Below are positions 31,170 to 42,735 of a stretch of DNA of 64,000 nucleotides, piece after piece. Source of the stretch: Tetracentron sinense (Eukaryota; Streptophyta; Magnoliopsida; Trochodendrales; Trochodendraceae); assembly GCA_015143295.1 (NCBI GenBank), contig JABCRI010001139.1, positions 1 to 64,000 of the forward strand. Direction: 5' to 3'. The notes beneath the pieces are model-generated. The model was not told where the DNA came from. It was given only the letters and a program-made list of their open reading frames with translations, and searched no databases. Both the position numbers and the translations under genes were made by a program. Position 1 is the stretch's first letter; every line of letters begins with the position of its first letter.

Positions 31170-32808
31170 ATCGGGGGCTGATCTGAGTCAGCTGCCTCGA
31201 TGTAAAAGTCACTTTCTGGAATTTCAAAAATCCCTAGGTCCCTATTGTCTGGGAGAGAGAGGTTTTCAGTAGCGGGAATAAAGAAGGATCCTCTATTGAC
31301 GAGCTGACTATTAGAAGATCTGAAACTATAAATGAGAGATCCTGAAAGGTAGGCCATTGAGGCTGACTCGAAAGACAAGTCTTTAGGGACAGGTCCTTGG
31401 TTCGAAGATCCAGTTCTTTGGCTTTTGATGGGCTATGGAAAAGGTTTGGGGGCAGACTTGGTGTTGGGCTGATCTTTGGCTTGGCCTGTCTTGTAAGTGA
31501 GGTTGGTTGGGCTTTTTGTTTTGAAGGGGGACCGGGCTTTCGAAAAGTTGGGCTTTTGGTTTAGATGAATGAACCCAATTCACTAGGGTACCCGAGGTTG
31601 ATAACTGGAGCTTAAGATTAACCCATATGGGTTTCCCAAAATCCGAGGAGAATCTCTTGGGATTTGGAGGGGGGGGAGTCCGTTTTCCTTCAGGTGTCGA
31701 TCAAATTCTTGAAAATGAGGAAATCATTTCCTCTAGATAAAGTCCAGGACTTGACCGTTGAGGTTCGACAGAACCTGTGATAAGCTCTGAGAGGTGTGCT
31801 TCAGCCATTGGTTCCTCCCTAATCCGTAGTGCATCATGCTGGCTGCCTGCGTCAGAGAATGTTTCCCCCGTTTCTGAAAAAATAGGACGTGAGGAGACCG
31901 AATCCTGGACACGTGTTCAATGTCCCTTCTTCGTCTCCATTGTTTCGACCTCCATGAACGCCAGATTAGAACCAGTATTCCGAGCACACTCCCCAGTCGT
32001 TTTCTCCAATAGGTTTTTCAAAGGCCATGATTCCATGTGAAACATTTTCGGCCCGGACCCATGGTCCAAATAGATTGACTCCTGCAAAACTTGATACTTC
32101 GTCTTGGTGGCTATCACAGTGCTTGATATCGTGCCCCAACTTCTCGCATTTATAACATACAGTAGGTAATTTTTCGAAAGCTAGAGGAAAAATCTTGGTT
32201 ACCTTTGATAATAGTTGGAGTGTAACATATGGCTGAAGTGGGGTGTGAATATTCAGAACACGAACTCTCATGAATTTGCCTTGAGCGTGTAGTTTATCAG
32301 GAAAATTGAGATTAGTCAACTTGCCCAAACGGTCTACATGACCGAGTTATGCAGTTTGACATTTAGGGGGCAGCCCATGGATCTGTGCCCAGACAGGTAG
32401 CTCCGTTAGCTGGAGTTCTGAAACCAGAATGTTTGGTCGTCATTTCATGAGTAGAAGAGGGTGACCATTAATACACCATGGCTGGGTCTTGAGAACTCTA
32501 CTCATATATGCACTCGATGTGAACTTGAAATGACGAAACCCGTAAGCTAGAGTTCTAACACTCACCGGAGAGCGTGTGTTCCATGCTCTTAAATTCGTTT
32601 GCTGGGCGATAACAAAGTTAATGGGCCGGTCCGATAGGAATTTACCGATGATACTATTTGTGCATTCCTGAATTCTGGCTTCAAGGGTTTGGTGTTGGAT
32701 CTGAATTGGTTCGTTGAGATAATTCAAAGATAACTTTTGATTGACATCCTCTGCCAAGTTTACGACTGGAGGTGGTTGAGTGTCGTCGATGACAGAGTGA
32801 TCTTCCAT
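31170..32808 (-). pseudogene. LINE ORF1 (DUF4283-like RNA-binding protein), broken
   Basis: ATG at 32808 opens MEDHSVIDD. Then comes a region typical of plant LINE ORF1: SIIGKFLSDRPINF and later FRHFKFTS and INGHPLLL, the DUF4283 pattern. A frame change follows near 32440. The next piece (32328-31966) has the zinc knuckle CYKCEKLGHDIKHC. A Pro/Gln-rich tail follows (31583-31383). The product of intact relatives binds LINE RNA. It is inactive here. Confidence 0.8.
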
Positions 32809-32980
32809 TAGAAATAGCAAGAGAGAGATGACACTGATAATGGAGATGAAGATAACAAGAAAAGAAAGACCCGAATCGAGCGAAAAGTTACCGACCAAGA
32901 AAACAGGAGGAAAGGAGAAAAATGATAGAGAAAAGGATACTGGGAAAAAGGAGGAGAAGAAACAGGAAGAGAAAGGGAGC

Positions 32981-34456
32981 TGAAAGGGAAAAATCCCGTA
33001 CATGCCACGCGTCTATAGCTGCTTAGCTGGTAGAGGAATGATAGCAAAAAGCCACCAGTGAATGAGCCTGAGGGGGCGGGTGTGCACCCTGAAATAAGCT
33101 CCGATGATAAAGTCAGTATAAGGCACAAACACAGTGTAAGGCACAAGCACAGTATAAGGCACAAGGCACAAGCACATTGGTATAAGGCACATAATAGTAT
33201 AGAGATACTTATCGTGAGAGCACTGGGCATATGCACTTGAGGACGAGCTCTGGTGTTATGCTCTGGAGATTGTAGCTCAGGAGGCACAAAGAATATGGCT
33301 CAGACAAGGTAGCTCTGACAAGGCACAGACAACGTAGCTCTGACAACGTAGCTCTGACAACGTGCTCTGATAACGTGCTCTGAAAACGTGCTCTGATAAG
33401 GCACAGACAACGCAGTTTAGACAAGGCATAGACAACGTGCTCTGATAACGTAGCTCTAGCTCGAATAAGGCACAGACAACGCAGCTCGGATAAGGCACTG
33501 GCAACGTAGCTCGGAAGGCACTGACAACGTAGCTCAGAAGGCACTGACAACGTAGCTCGAGAAGGCACTGACAACGTAGCTTAGAAGGCACTGACAACGT
33601 AGCTCTAGCTCGGATAACATAGCTCTGACAACGTAGCTCGGATAACGTAGCTCTGATAAGGCACTGGCAACGTATACGTTGTGCATCCGTTGTGCAGCAG
33701 ACAACGGATACGTTGTACAGCAGACAACGTGTACGTTGTATAGCAAACAACGTGTACGTTGTACAGCTCACGATGGGTACGTTGTACATCAGACAACGGA
33801 CAACGAGCTCGGCACTATACACAACACAACGTGACAACGGATTCGGCACCATTCACAGCACAACGTATTCGGCACTATTCACAGCAGACAACACTACAAC
33901 GAATTCGGCACTGTTCACAGCGTCAGGCACAAGTTCAAGTATGATTGCACTCACCAGATGATCAATTGCAAGGCCGTGCAAGTGGCAGTGTGACCATTCA
34001 TGGAGAGCATCAGGCAGACATGGCCTATTTGAGAGAATCTGACGGCCATAATCGATTATGAGACCATAAAGAGCATCAAGTAGCCGGATAACACCAAAGG
34101 AAGTTGAGAGAATCAGGTGAGTGACCGCCTGCATAGCACTTCGGGGTAGGGGTGTGAATGACTCAAGCTTCTCAGATCTCCCTCTTCCTCTTCCTCTTCT
34201 TCTTCTGCCCTTTCTCTTCTCTCTTGCCTTTCGCACCATCCATCCCTTCTCTCTGGTGATTCTTGCTTATTTATAGGCATTTTGAGTCATCATGACTTGT
34301 GCAGTCGTGATAAGGTCACCTGTCAGACAACATTCAAGTGAGCCAGCACATAGCCCAAGTGGGCTTATGTCGGCTAAATTGTTAGAATTTGTGAACATGA
34401 GAAATCCCTATTTTACCCATCCTTTTTACTCTTTTTTACGAATTTTATCCGTTACA
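32981..34456 (-). repeat. Complete 3' LTR of Z (1,476 bp)
   Basis: TGTAACGG to CCCTTTCA on -, with TATA box near 34270 and the motif array at about 33945-33280. Reference copy for the split 5' LTR. Confidence 0.88.
33280..33945 (-). repeat. Compound motif array in the Z LTR
   Basis: Reading the - strand, first GTGAATAGTGCCGAATNCGT units, then near-palindromes of the form ACAACGTACACGTTGT, then many CGAGCTACGTTGTCAGTGCC-like units. The first two parts align with the reverse complement of the subtype A Tekay array (38280-38430 as printed on +), by eye at about 80 percent over roughly 200 bp. Confidence 0.75.
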
Positions 34457-35500
34457 TTTAGCCCCTTCTCGGTGCCTTGAACTCAGTTCGAGGTGCCGAG
34501 AATACTTCATGGGTAAAATTCCCGAAAATGATACCTGGTCCGCAGACACTGATTGTGCTCCGTTCTCCGCTCTCTTCCGTTGTAGATGCTCCGTTGTCAC
34601 TGATACGTTGTGCTTTCGCCAGCGAAGACGAGCTTGTATCAGCCCCTAGTCAGGTCAGAGCAATTGCTTTTCGTGCTCTCGTGCATAGTGCCTCAGAGCA
34701 TGTGTTAGAGAGCACGGGAATGTACATGTATCACAAAAAATAAAGTCATTAGGTACTTCGAGCATGAGAATGTGCATGAACACGTGAAGATGCATGAGCA
34801 CAGAAATTCACTTGATAAGCACAGAGATTCACTTGATAAACACACGGATGAGTTTGCAGTAAAAACCATCATAAATATAGACAAATGCTATCTCATGCGA
34901 ATGACTCGTAATGGGGCATCATGACACTATGCTCAGATAGCATTGCATGAGGATAAGCCAATTGGTCGCTTAGCGGACAATGCATCTGACTGAGTCACAG
35001 AGGTCCCGCAGTGAGCATCATGCTTAGATATGTGTTGAACCGTGTGGTAAGACACCTTGCTCGGATGACATGTCATCAAGAAGCTACAAGTGTACCATCA
35101 CCGTATTCAGACATATCAGATAAGACATCATTTGACATTGCATTCACGATGTTTTCTACTTGATATGGCACTGGTCGCTTCTCTTGATCTTTCACTTGAT
35201 AAGTCACTTGATAGGCTGATAATTCACTCGATAATTCACTTGATATCGAAATTTCACTAGAGCATGCACTGGACAGTTCACTTGATAAATCACTTGAGGA
35301 TGAAAATGCACTCGATAATTACCTCTTGATTGTTGTCATGCAGTGAAAGCCCCATTCAGACGTAGAAGATGCTCGTCATTTGTAATTGTCTAAGCCCCTT
35401 TGCCTGATTCTCAATTGTTCCCACAGTGGATTTGATTCCCACAGACAACGTGGCTCATTCCCACAGACAACGTAGCTCATTCCCACAGACGGTGCCAATT
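34457..35500 (-). other. Non-coding internal region of Z with CACTTGATA repeats
   Basis: Primer region at 35500-35478, polypurine tract at 34470-34457. Printed on +, TCACTTGATA or close variants occur about ten times in two clusters (about 34808-34845 and 35200-35320). No credible coding region. Confidence 0.7.
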
Positions 35501-36090
35501 TGGAAGGGAAAAATCCAATACATGCCACGCGTCTATAGCTGCTTAGCTGGTAGAGGAATGATAGCAAAAAGCCACCTGTGAATGAGCCTGAGGGGGCGGG
35601 TGTGCACCCTGAAATAAGCTCCGATGATAAAGTCAGTATAAGGCACAAACACAGTGTAAGGCACAAGCACAGCATAAGGCACAAGGCACAAGCACATTGG
35701 TATAAGGCACATAATAGTATAGAGATACTTATCGTGAGAGCACTGGGCATATGCACTTGAGGACGAGCTCTGGTGTTATGCTCTGGAGATTGTAGCTCAG
35801 GAGGCACAAAGAATATGGCTCAGACAACGTAGCTCTGACAAGGCACAGACAACGTAGCTCAGATAAGGCACAGACAACGTAGCTCTGACAACGTAGCTCT
35901 GACAACGTGCTCTGATAACGTGCTCTGACAACGTGCTCTGATAAGGCACAGACAACGCAGTTTAGACAAGGCATAGACAACGTGCTCTGATAACGAAGCT
36001 CTAGCTCGGATAAGGCACAGACAACGCAGCTCGGATAAGGCACTGGCAACATAGCTCGGAAGGCACTGACAACGTAGCTCAGAAGGCACT

Positions 36091-38668
36091 TGTCGAGACC
36101 CGAAACCCACCCTAGGAGTTAGAGTGAACTTTGGACGACTAATCATGACTTGCTTGACAACAAACCTGCAAAACCCACAGAGCATATACGATAGAGGACA
36201 AAACAGCGGAAACATGCTCTAACATGGTATAGCGGAAGTCTACCAAACCTCTATGTATATACATAATCAATCCAATTTTATACAAAAAGAATCCAAAAGA
36301 AAGTGAGGACATGCCCGCCAAAATACATAAATCTGACTCTCGTCTCACCCACAGCTAAACCACTCAGAATCTACAACCACCTATTGGTAACCCTCTACTG
36401 GAGGTTCCTCCAAAGGCTCCTCGACGTACTCCTCTTCCACCCATGGACCAGGAGCACAAACATCAAATGGAGTAGTAGCTCCCTCAGAACCTGCCGACAT
36501 AAGAAGTACGGTTGAGCATGGAATACTCAGCGGGTACTGAATACTAACCAACGATTATAGCATAAAACATGGCAATACATAATCAGGAGCAATTCATATT
36601 TGTCAAACGGAAACAATTATATCATACAAGGAAGTAAAGCAGTTTATAATCATGCTTGAAACCCGTAGAAAACCGATAAATCCTCTTGAAAACATCGTGC
36701 ACTTGACTTGACTTGAAATATCTTTTCGTACGTGAAAGCTTGTCTTGTCTATCTTGCTTGATTCTTGTATGTCATGTCATGTCATGCATGCTTGCTTGTG
36801 ATCATGTAACTTGTGAGATGCACTTGTGAGATGCACTTGTGAGATGCCTTGAGAGGGAAGGGAGACCCTTCTTTATGCAATGCACTTGCGAGGGAAGGGA
36901 GACCCTTCTTTATGATATGTATGTACTTGCGAGGGAAGGGAGACCCTTCTTCATGATATGTACTTGTGAGTGAGGGGAGACCCCTCGTGGAATGTTGGTT
37001 CTTGTCTTCTTGTGAAAAGCGAGGTAAAACATATCGTAGGATATGTCCCACCTCTAACCATGTTCTTGTAAACCTCGATAAATCATGTCATGCATGCCGT
37101 GCTCGTGGGAACCGTGTACATACTTCCATTTAAATTTAAACATGACCATTGGGTAATTTCACAAGACATATAGCGTCAAAGATTAAGCAATTCAATATTC
37201 ATAGCATTTAGGGAAAACAGGAAACACACTATCATAGGCCCTAGCAATATTCAGAATTTATTAGGCATGTATTTCCTAATTTACAGCTCACTGTATTCAC
37301 CTTGGCATTTCATCAAACATGGTGTGTTCATTATGGATTTACCCTACAACATGCTTTTCTAGATGGTTTTACTCAATCATACATGTATGTTTATTATTGG
37401 AACAATGCCCTTCCCCGTTTTAATCATTACCACACAACCACTGGCATCCAATCGCCCCTTACATCTCCATTCACCATTCACCATTCACCATTTACCATTC
37501 ATCCATCTCACAGCACATGTGTAAGTGAAAGAAAATAAAGAGAAATGAGGGGAAAAGAGGATCTATAACTAGGAGGGTAGTAAAAAGTACCGACCTTGAA
37601 GAAATGAGGAAGAAACCCTCTTTCCAAATGGCTGTGAGTTGCTGCCCTAGCTTGATTCGTGAGCTCCACGAATGCTTGCACCGAAATCTTGAAGAAAACG
37701 GGCTTGAGGTTGATCTAGGGTCTCGAAACCCTTTGATTTCTCTCCAAAATGGGAACCCTAGATTGGAATCGCCTTCTCCTCTTTCTTCTATTCTCTCAAA
37801 CTCTCTAAGTGTTGAATGATGCCCTAAAGGCTCGGGTTAAACTCTTAAGGTAAGAGTGAACTGACAAAAGACCATAATACCCTTACTAAATTTCTGTAAT
37901 GACGCGAGGACCGTGAATAGTGCTGAACACATTGTGCTGTGAATAGTGCCAACTCGTGGTGCCGTGAATAGTGCCAACTCGTGGTGCCGTGAATAGTGTC
38001 AACTCGTGGTCCGTGAATAGTGCCAACTCGTGGTGCTATGAATAGTGCCAACTCGTGGTGCCGTGAATACTGCCAACTCGTGGTGCCGTGAATAGTGTCA
38101 ACTCGTGGTCCGTGGATAGTGCCAACTCGTGGTGCTGTGAATAGTGCCAACTCGTGGTGCCGTGAATAGTGCCAACTCGTGGTGCCGTGAATAGTGCCAA
38201 CTCGTGGTGTTGTGAATAGTGCCAACTCGTGGTGCCGTGAATAGTGTCAACTCGTGGTGCTGTGTCAAGGGTGACGAACCCGTTGTCACATTGTGTCGTG
38301 CATAGTGCTGAGCCCGTAGTCCGTTGTCTCATGTACAGCGTGCCCGTGGTGAGTTGTACAACGTACCCGTGGTGAGTTGTACAACGTACCCGTGGTGAGT
38401 TGTACAACGGATGCACACAGTATACGTTATCAGAGTACGTTGTCTGTGCTACGATTTCCTACAGGTACAGACTGTTTTGGCCATATCTTTTGACTCGTTC
38501 GTCCGATTTTGACGATTCAACTTGCGTTGTGTTCGTACTTCGAAGATGAACAATTCTGACATTTCCAAATTTCCAAATTCTTCCTCATTTATTAATCATA
38601 CATCTTAAAAAGGCAAGATGACAACGAAAGTGTCATGTATTAAGCATGAAAAAGTCTGGGACTCTACA
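36091..38668 (-). repeat. 3' LTR of E4, subtype A (2,578 bp)
   Basis: On -: TGTAGAGTCC to CTCGACA followed by AGTGC. The array (38470-37905) has the subtype A stretch (CATGAGACAACGGACTAC, GGGTTCGTCACCC) also seen in the LTR at 19096, then about 15 GGCACTATTCAC units against six there. The size difference between the two is mostly array copy number. Confidence 0.93.
36381..36500 (-). CDS. LTR micro-ORF, E4 3' LTR copy
   Basis: 39 codons, ATG complement at 36498-36500, TAG complement at 36381-36383, same protein pattern (PFDVCAPGPWVEEEY) as the other copies. Confidence 0.4.
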   Translation of the reverse strand: MSAGSEGATTPFDVCAPGPWVEEEYVEEPLEEPPVEGYQ

Positions 38669-38770
38669 TCCTCCCCCCCTTACAAAAATTTCGTCCTCGA
38701 AATTCAGACACTACTTGCATTACAAATCAAAAAGAACATTACAAGTCATATACAGACTTCACACAGAAAC

Positions 38771-39312
38771 TCATTCAAGTAATTCTGGGTACTTTGCTTT
38801 GACTTCGGCTTCACGCTCCCATGTAGCTTCTTCCCGAGCATGGTGTTGCCATTGCACAAGAACCAAAGGGATTGTCTTGTTGCGAAGCACCTGATTCCTT
38901 CGATCTAAAATCCGGACTGGCTTTTCAATCAAGGTGAGGTCCTCTTGAATCTCCAACTGTTCCAAGTCTATGACATACGAAGGATCCGCAAGATATTCCG
39001 AAGCATGGACACATGGAAGACGTTATGAACTGCAGCCATGTGAGGTGGAAGAGCTACTCGATAAGCAACTTCACCAACCCGTGTGATAATCTCAAAAGGC
39101 CCAACATACCGAGGACTGAGCTTGCCTCGCTTCCCAAATCTCATGATCCCTTTGCTAGGAGATACTTTCACAAAAACTTGATCCCCTACTTGAAATTCTA
39201 AGTCCCTACGGTGTGTGTCCGCATAACTTTTCTGGCGATCTTGAGCGGCTTTCAATCGATCCCGGATGATCTTAACTGTGTTTGCAGTTTGCTCAATCAA
39301 CTCCGGACCAAG
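38771..39312 (-). pseudogene. pol of E4, C-terminal fragment with frameshift
   Basis: Continues the integrase after the copia insertion; CCAAG (39308-39312) is one copy of the insertion duplication. It ends in the chromodomain ([14 protein letters not shown]). One G is missing near 38992 relative to E3, shifting the frame before the chromodomain. Confidence 0.9.
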
Positions 39313-40541
39313 TGAAATTTATCCAGATCAATGATCTCTAAGACCTAGAGGGGGGGTGAATAGGTCTATCTAATAATTTCTAACCAATTTTAATTTTTCA
39401 ATTAATATGTTTAGAAATCAATGATTAATTCAATCAGACAATCCACACAAATCAAACACAGAAGATTTTTACGTGGAAAACCCTAACGGGAAAAAAACCA
39501 CGGGACCTTGTCCAGCAATAAACTTCACTATGAAAAGATATCAAGTACAAGACAAGACCTTACCAAAACAGAAACGACGTTCCTAGGTATAGACTCTTAC
39601 TCTTGATTTCCACGAACCAGCAGGTTCGATCTCCGCCTTAGCAGCTTCGGTTCCACACCGACCAAATCTTTTCAAGCAACTTCAAATCCACGATCACACA
39701 CGATCGATCTCCTTCCACGAAGGCTCCGGATCAAACACCGGACACACACACAAGGTGTAGGGTTGTGAATCAATTTAGTAAATTTCAAACCCTAGAGGGA
39801 TCTCATACAGATCTGAGATCACACAATGCAAGATCAAAGGTTTAGATCTCTACTTGCATTCTCTAGGATCTAAGAAAGAGGAGGGATCAACAAAGATCTA
39901 ATAAAAGCAATAAGAAAAACCCTAGAAGAGTTTCTTAGACCTCTACTCTTTCAAAAATATCAAAGACACGAATTAGGTCTCTCAAAAGTTGTTTATATAG
40001 GGTTAAAAAAAGAATCCAGAAAAAGAAAAATTATTTTTACGGGGACCGATCGATCGGTGCTCACTACCGATCGCTCGGTTCACAACGGATCGATCGGTTC
40101 TAATGACCGATCGCTCGGTTCTAAATCACCTCTTTGGAAAATTTCCCCATACAAATATTTGGTCCAGTCGATAGCCACCGATCGCTCGGTAGGCCACCGA
40201 TCGATCGGTCTCAATACCGAGCGATCGGTTGAGACAGAATTTTTGCCAAAATCATTTTCATTTTATTTTTATTTGATTCAACTAAGATCAAATAGCTTTG
40301 GTAGGCTTAAAACTATCCTCCTAGGTATTTTTAGGGTTATCCAAGTCAAATCCAACCTAGGTAGGGTCTCTAAGTCCATTACCTGTCTAGATCCGGAGTA
40401 GAAGCTTTGTCCTTCACTTTCTTCAATCTTCTTTAAGCTTTAGCTCTTCTCTTCTGACAAGTTAAACATGACTCGACGACTCGACTCAACTGACCTATCT
40501 AATGATCACGGAATTTGCCAACACCTATTTAGGGATTTACA
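39313..40541 (-). repeat. 3' LTR of the copia element
   Basis: TGTAAATCCC to AAATTTCA on -. Contains the palindrome cassette (40229-40045) and TATA box (CTATATAAAC, 40000-39991), and CTAACGGG/AAAACCCTA motifs in the R/U5 part. Confidence 0.95.
39991..40229 (-). promoter_or_regulatory. U3 palindrome cassette and TATA box, copia 3' LTR
   Basis: Seven 14-bp sites at 40216, 40196, 40177 (then a spacer), 40106, 40085, 40066 and 40045 (left ends on +). Read on -, the order is three sites, a spacer with GGCTATCGACTGG and TTTGTATGGGGAAATTTTCC, four sites, then TATA about 45 nt on. This is the arrangement and much of the text of the Tekay cassette at 5166-5349. Confidence 0.75.
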
Positions 40542-41121
40542 ATCTCCCCCTTTGGCAATTCCGGGACAAAACAAGACTAATTCATGTACTAGGTTCGAAT
40601 TTTCCCAATTGATTCAAAAATGGAAAATTGACCTTTGACCTTTACATGACTCAAAAATAATTACATGACTTTTGACATGTTAACTTGTCATGATTTACCA
40701 AACTTAGAACCTGTTTGCCTGCACATGCTAAATCATAAACCTGTGAAGCATGGGAAATAAAATATAGGATAAGAATGAAAATATGTATAACCAGTCAAAA
40801 CCATTCACAATTCCACAATTCACAATCCATAACAGGTTAGTATTCCAAAATCTCATCCATCATCCATAACGTCTATAATACAATTCCACACATTCTCCCC
40901 CTTTTTGACTCGAAATGTCAAAGGTGGATTAGTAAAGGAAAGCATAAACCATTGAAAGGAGATGAGATAGAAAATAATGAGCATAAACCATTCAAATGTA
41001 TACATCCATATCAAGTCAATAATATCCAAGTAGGTTTGTACTAAGTACAACCAAGACAAAATACATCAAAATGTCAAATAAAAACTGGCACTTGACTAAG
41101 ATAAACTCCTATCACGAACTA
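40542..41121 (-). other. Copia 3' untranslated region
   Basis: No coding signal. Holds the polypurine tract next to the LTR and a second CT-rich tract (CATTCTCCCCCTTTTTGAC near 40889). Similar text at 15282-15800. Confidence 0.7.
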
Positions 41122-42411
41122 TCACTCCTGGTCATCATCAGAAGTGAGCTGTGACTCATAGTAAGCCCGAAAATCTCGAACATCTCTCTGTACTCCTAGC
41201 ACGGCTGCATCGAGAGATCCAAGTCTACCACGAACCTCTGTAGTAAACTCCTCGTATGAAGAAATATGAGTCCGGAGATCCATCTGCATCTCTCTCATCA
41301 TCCTCCCAAGATCATCCATAGTGGTCGGTGGAGGACGAGATGACCCAACACCAACTTCTGCTCCCTCCTCTGTATCTCGAACTGAGGCATGTGAGAAACT
41401 CTGAGATAGGGTCTTTTTAGTGATTGGACCCTTAGGTACTCGAGTAGGAGCACCAGGAGGGGCAAATACCCCTTGTAAACCAAGAAGTTTAGTGATAAGA
41501 GATCCAAAAGGAAGGGCACCAACTACAGAGTCAGATCGATGAGCTTGGATCATCAAATCGATAAAATGTGCTGCAAGATCAATATCATGCCCACGAAGAA
41601 GACTGAATAGAAAACGAGCTCTTTCTTCCCTAAGGTCTGCAGTATGAACCTTTGGGTGGATATTGGCACTCATGACTAGGTTTACAAGTCTTGCATCCCT
41701 AGTGAGTTTAGACACTTCAATGAGAGAACCAACCCAAAATGAAGGAGTGCCACTTAGAAAGGTAACAACTTGTTCCATGGTTTCTTTATCCTCATCAGTC
41801 TTATATCTATAAGGATAATAAGCATTTGGAACTCGAGGACAACCAAGAATAGCAGCAATTAAATCAGGATTTATTACCACAGATTTTTCTAAAGTTTTAG
41901 TTTTGAAAGACCAAGTTTTCAAGTTGATATCAGAAAAATTGGAATAAAATTCCTGAACCAACTGAATAGGAGCTGGACATGATAGATGGAGAATACCTTC
42001 CCATTTACGATCGGTAATGAGTTTAGGAAGATAATAATCAGCAAAGTCCGAAATTTGAATTCCACGCTCAACCATGATAGCCTTCTTGCTAAAATATTCA
42101 CGGTAAAGTTGAGCAGCCGAAGGATTAATGAAAGAAGATGATAGACTGGCATGGGAAGATGAGGCTTTACCCTTGTTTTTACCAGTTTTATCAGCCAAAG
42201 CCTTTTGGCGATTCTCAGCAGTAGAATCAATGATTCTACGAATTGGTCTGTCCCCAATGGAAATACCATGCCCTATTGGAGTGAAAGTAGATGGCTCTAG
42301 GTTTTCCTCATCTTGAGGAGGATCCTCTTGGTTGTTGAGGACCAACCTCCGACGTTTGGGAACGCCAGACATGAGATAGGCAAGAAGGATTAACGACAGA
42401 ACGAAAGCCAT
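41122..42411 (-). CDS. Extra ORF of the copia element, putative plant transposon protein domain
   Basis: 429 codons from ATG 42411; a second ATG 15 codons later begins MSGVPKRRR. It sits between pol and the 3' LTR on the coding strand, the place of the extra (sometimes env-like) ORF in SIRE/Maximus elements. The middle (about residues 105-300: ERGIQISDFADYYLPKLI, LVQEFYSNFSD, DLIAAILGCPR) resembles the putative plant transposon protein family found in many plant retroelements; function unknown. The C-terminus is acidic with a possible short coiled coil. The first 14 residues (AFVLSLILLAYL) are hydrophobic and could be a signal or membrane segment, but only if the first ATG is used. No envelope-type fusion or cleavage motif is visible. 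Preceded by its own promoter-like module. Confidence 0.75.
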   Translation of the reverse strand: MAFVLSLILLAYLMSGVPKRRRLVLNNQEDPPQDEENLEPSTFTPIGHGISIGDRPIRRIIDSTAENRQKALADKTGKNKGKASSSHASLSSSFINPSAAQLYREYFSKKAIMVERGIQISDFADYYLPKLITDRKWEGILHLSCPAPIQLVQEFYSNFSDINLKTWSFKTKTLEKSVVINPDLIAAILGCPRVPNAYYPYRYKTDEDKETMEQVVTFLSGTPSFWVGSLIEVSKLTRDARLVNLVMSANIHPKVHTADLREERARFLFSLLRGHDIDLAAHFIDLMIQAHRSDSVVGALPFGSLITKLLGLQGVFAPPGAPTRVPKGPITKKTLSQSFSHASVRDTEEGAEVGVGSSRPPPTTMDDLGRMMREMQMDLRTHISSYEEFTTEVRGRLGSLDAAVLGVQRDVRDFRAYYESQLTSDDDQE

Positions 42412-42611
42412 GGAAGAAAATGCAAGAAAACAATGCCCTAGACGAGAAAATCAATCTAAATCGAAGAAAATCCACAAATCTTACCTTTTAGATGCTTGGG
42501 AAACCTTGAGAATAGAAAGGAATGACCGTTTGAAGGATTTGTAGGAGAAGGAACCGAGGGATCGCTCTGGAGGTCGGAGAACAAGTGAACAAAAAAAAAT
42601 AGAAATGAGGG

Positions 42612-42669
42612 TTTTATAACACTGTTCACGAAAGACCGATCGATCGGTCTTTAGCACCGAGCGATCGGT
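42612..42669 (-). promoter_or_regulatory. Internal promoter-like module before the copia extra ORF
   Basis: Two 14-bp sites (ACCGATCGCTCGGT at 42669-42656 and ACCGATCGATCGGT at 42648-42635 on -) followed 16 nt later by GTTATAAAAC (42620-42611), a TATA box. About 200 nt of T-rich leader with a possible splice donor AAAAGGTAAGA near 42484 leads to the ORF start. The same sites occur in the LTRs of this element. Confidence 0.65.
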
Positions 42670-42735
42670 GGTCTGAAAAATTTTAAAAAAAATTTTACAA
42701 TTAAAACCTTTTCTCCCCCTCAACCAATGGAACAT

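Larger units (their letters stand above)
29223..32980 (-). mobile_element. 5' part of an L1-type LINE (continues at 57496 on +)
   Basis: On the - strand: 5' UTR from 32980, ORF1 with a DUF4283-like domain and zinc knuckle, ORF2 with endonuclease and RT, cut at the GTTGG/CCAAC site where a Tekay element inserted. The sequence before the cut ends in the GGAGGGTTGG coding for the GGLG of the RT thumb/connection region, and the text after GTTGG at 57496-57500 carries on in that frame. Both ORFs hold many frameshifts and stops. Confidence 0.88.
32981..36090 (-). mobile_element. Element Z: end of 5' LTR, internal region, 3' LTR
   Basis: On the - strand: rest of the 5' LTR (36090-35501), internal region of only 1,044 bp (35500-34457), 3' LTR (34456-32981). 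The internal region starts AATTGGCACCGTCTGTGGGA, like the primer region of Tat-lineage Ty3/gypsy elements as I recall it, and ends in AGAAGGGGCTAAA, a polypurine tract. No gag or pol: a non-autonomous element. Its target duplication GCTCC is at 32976-32980 (as GGAGC) and at 18145-18149. Confidence 0.85.
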
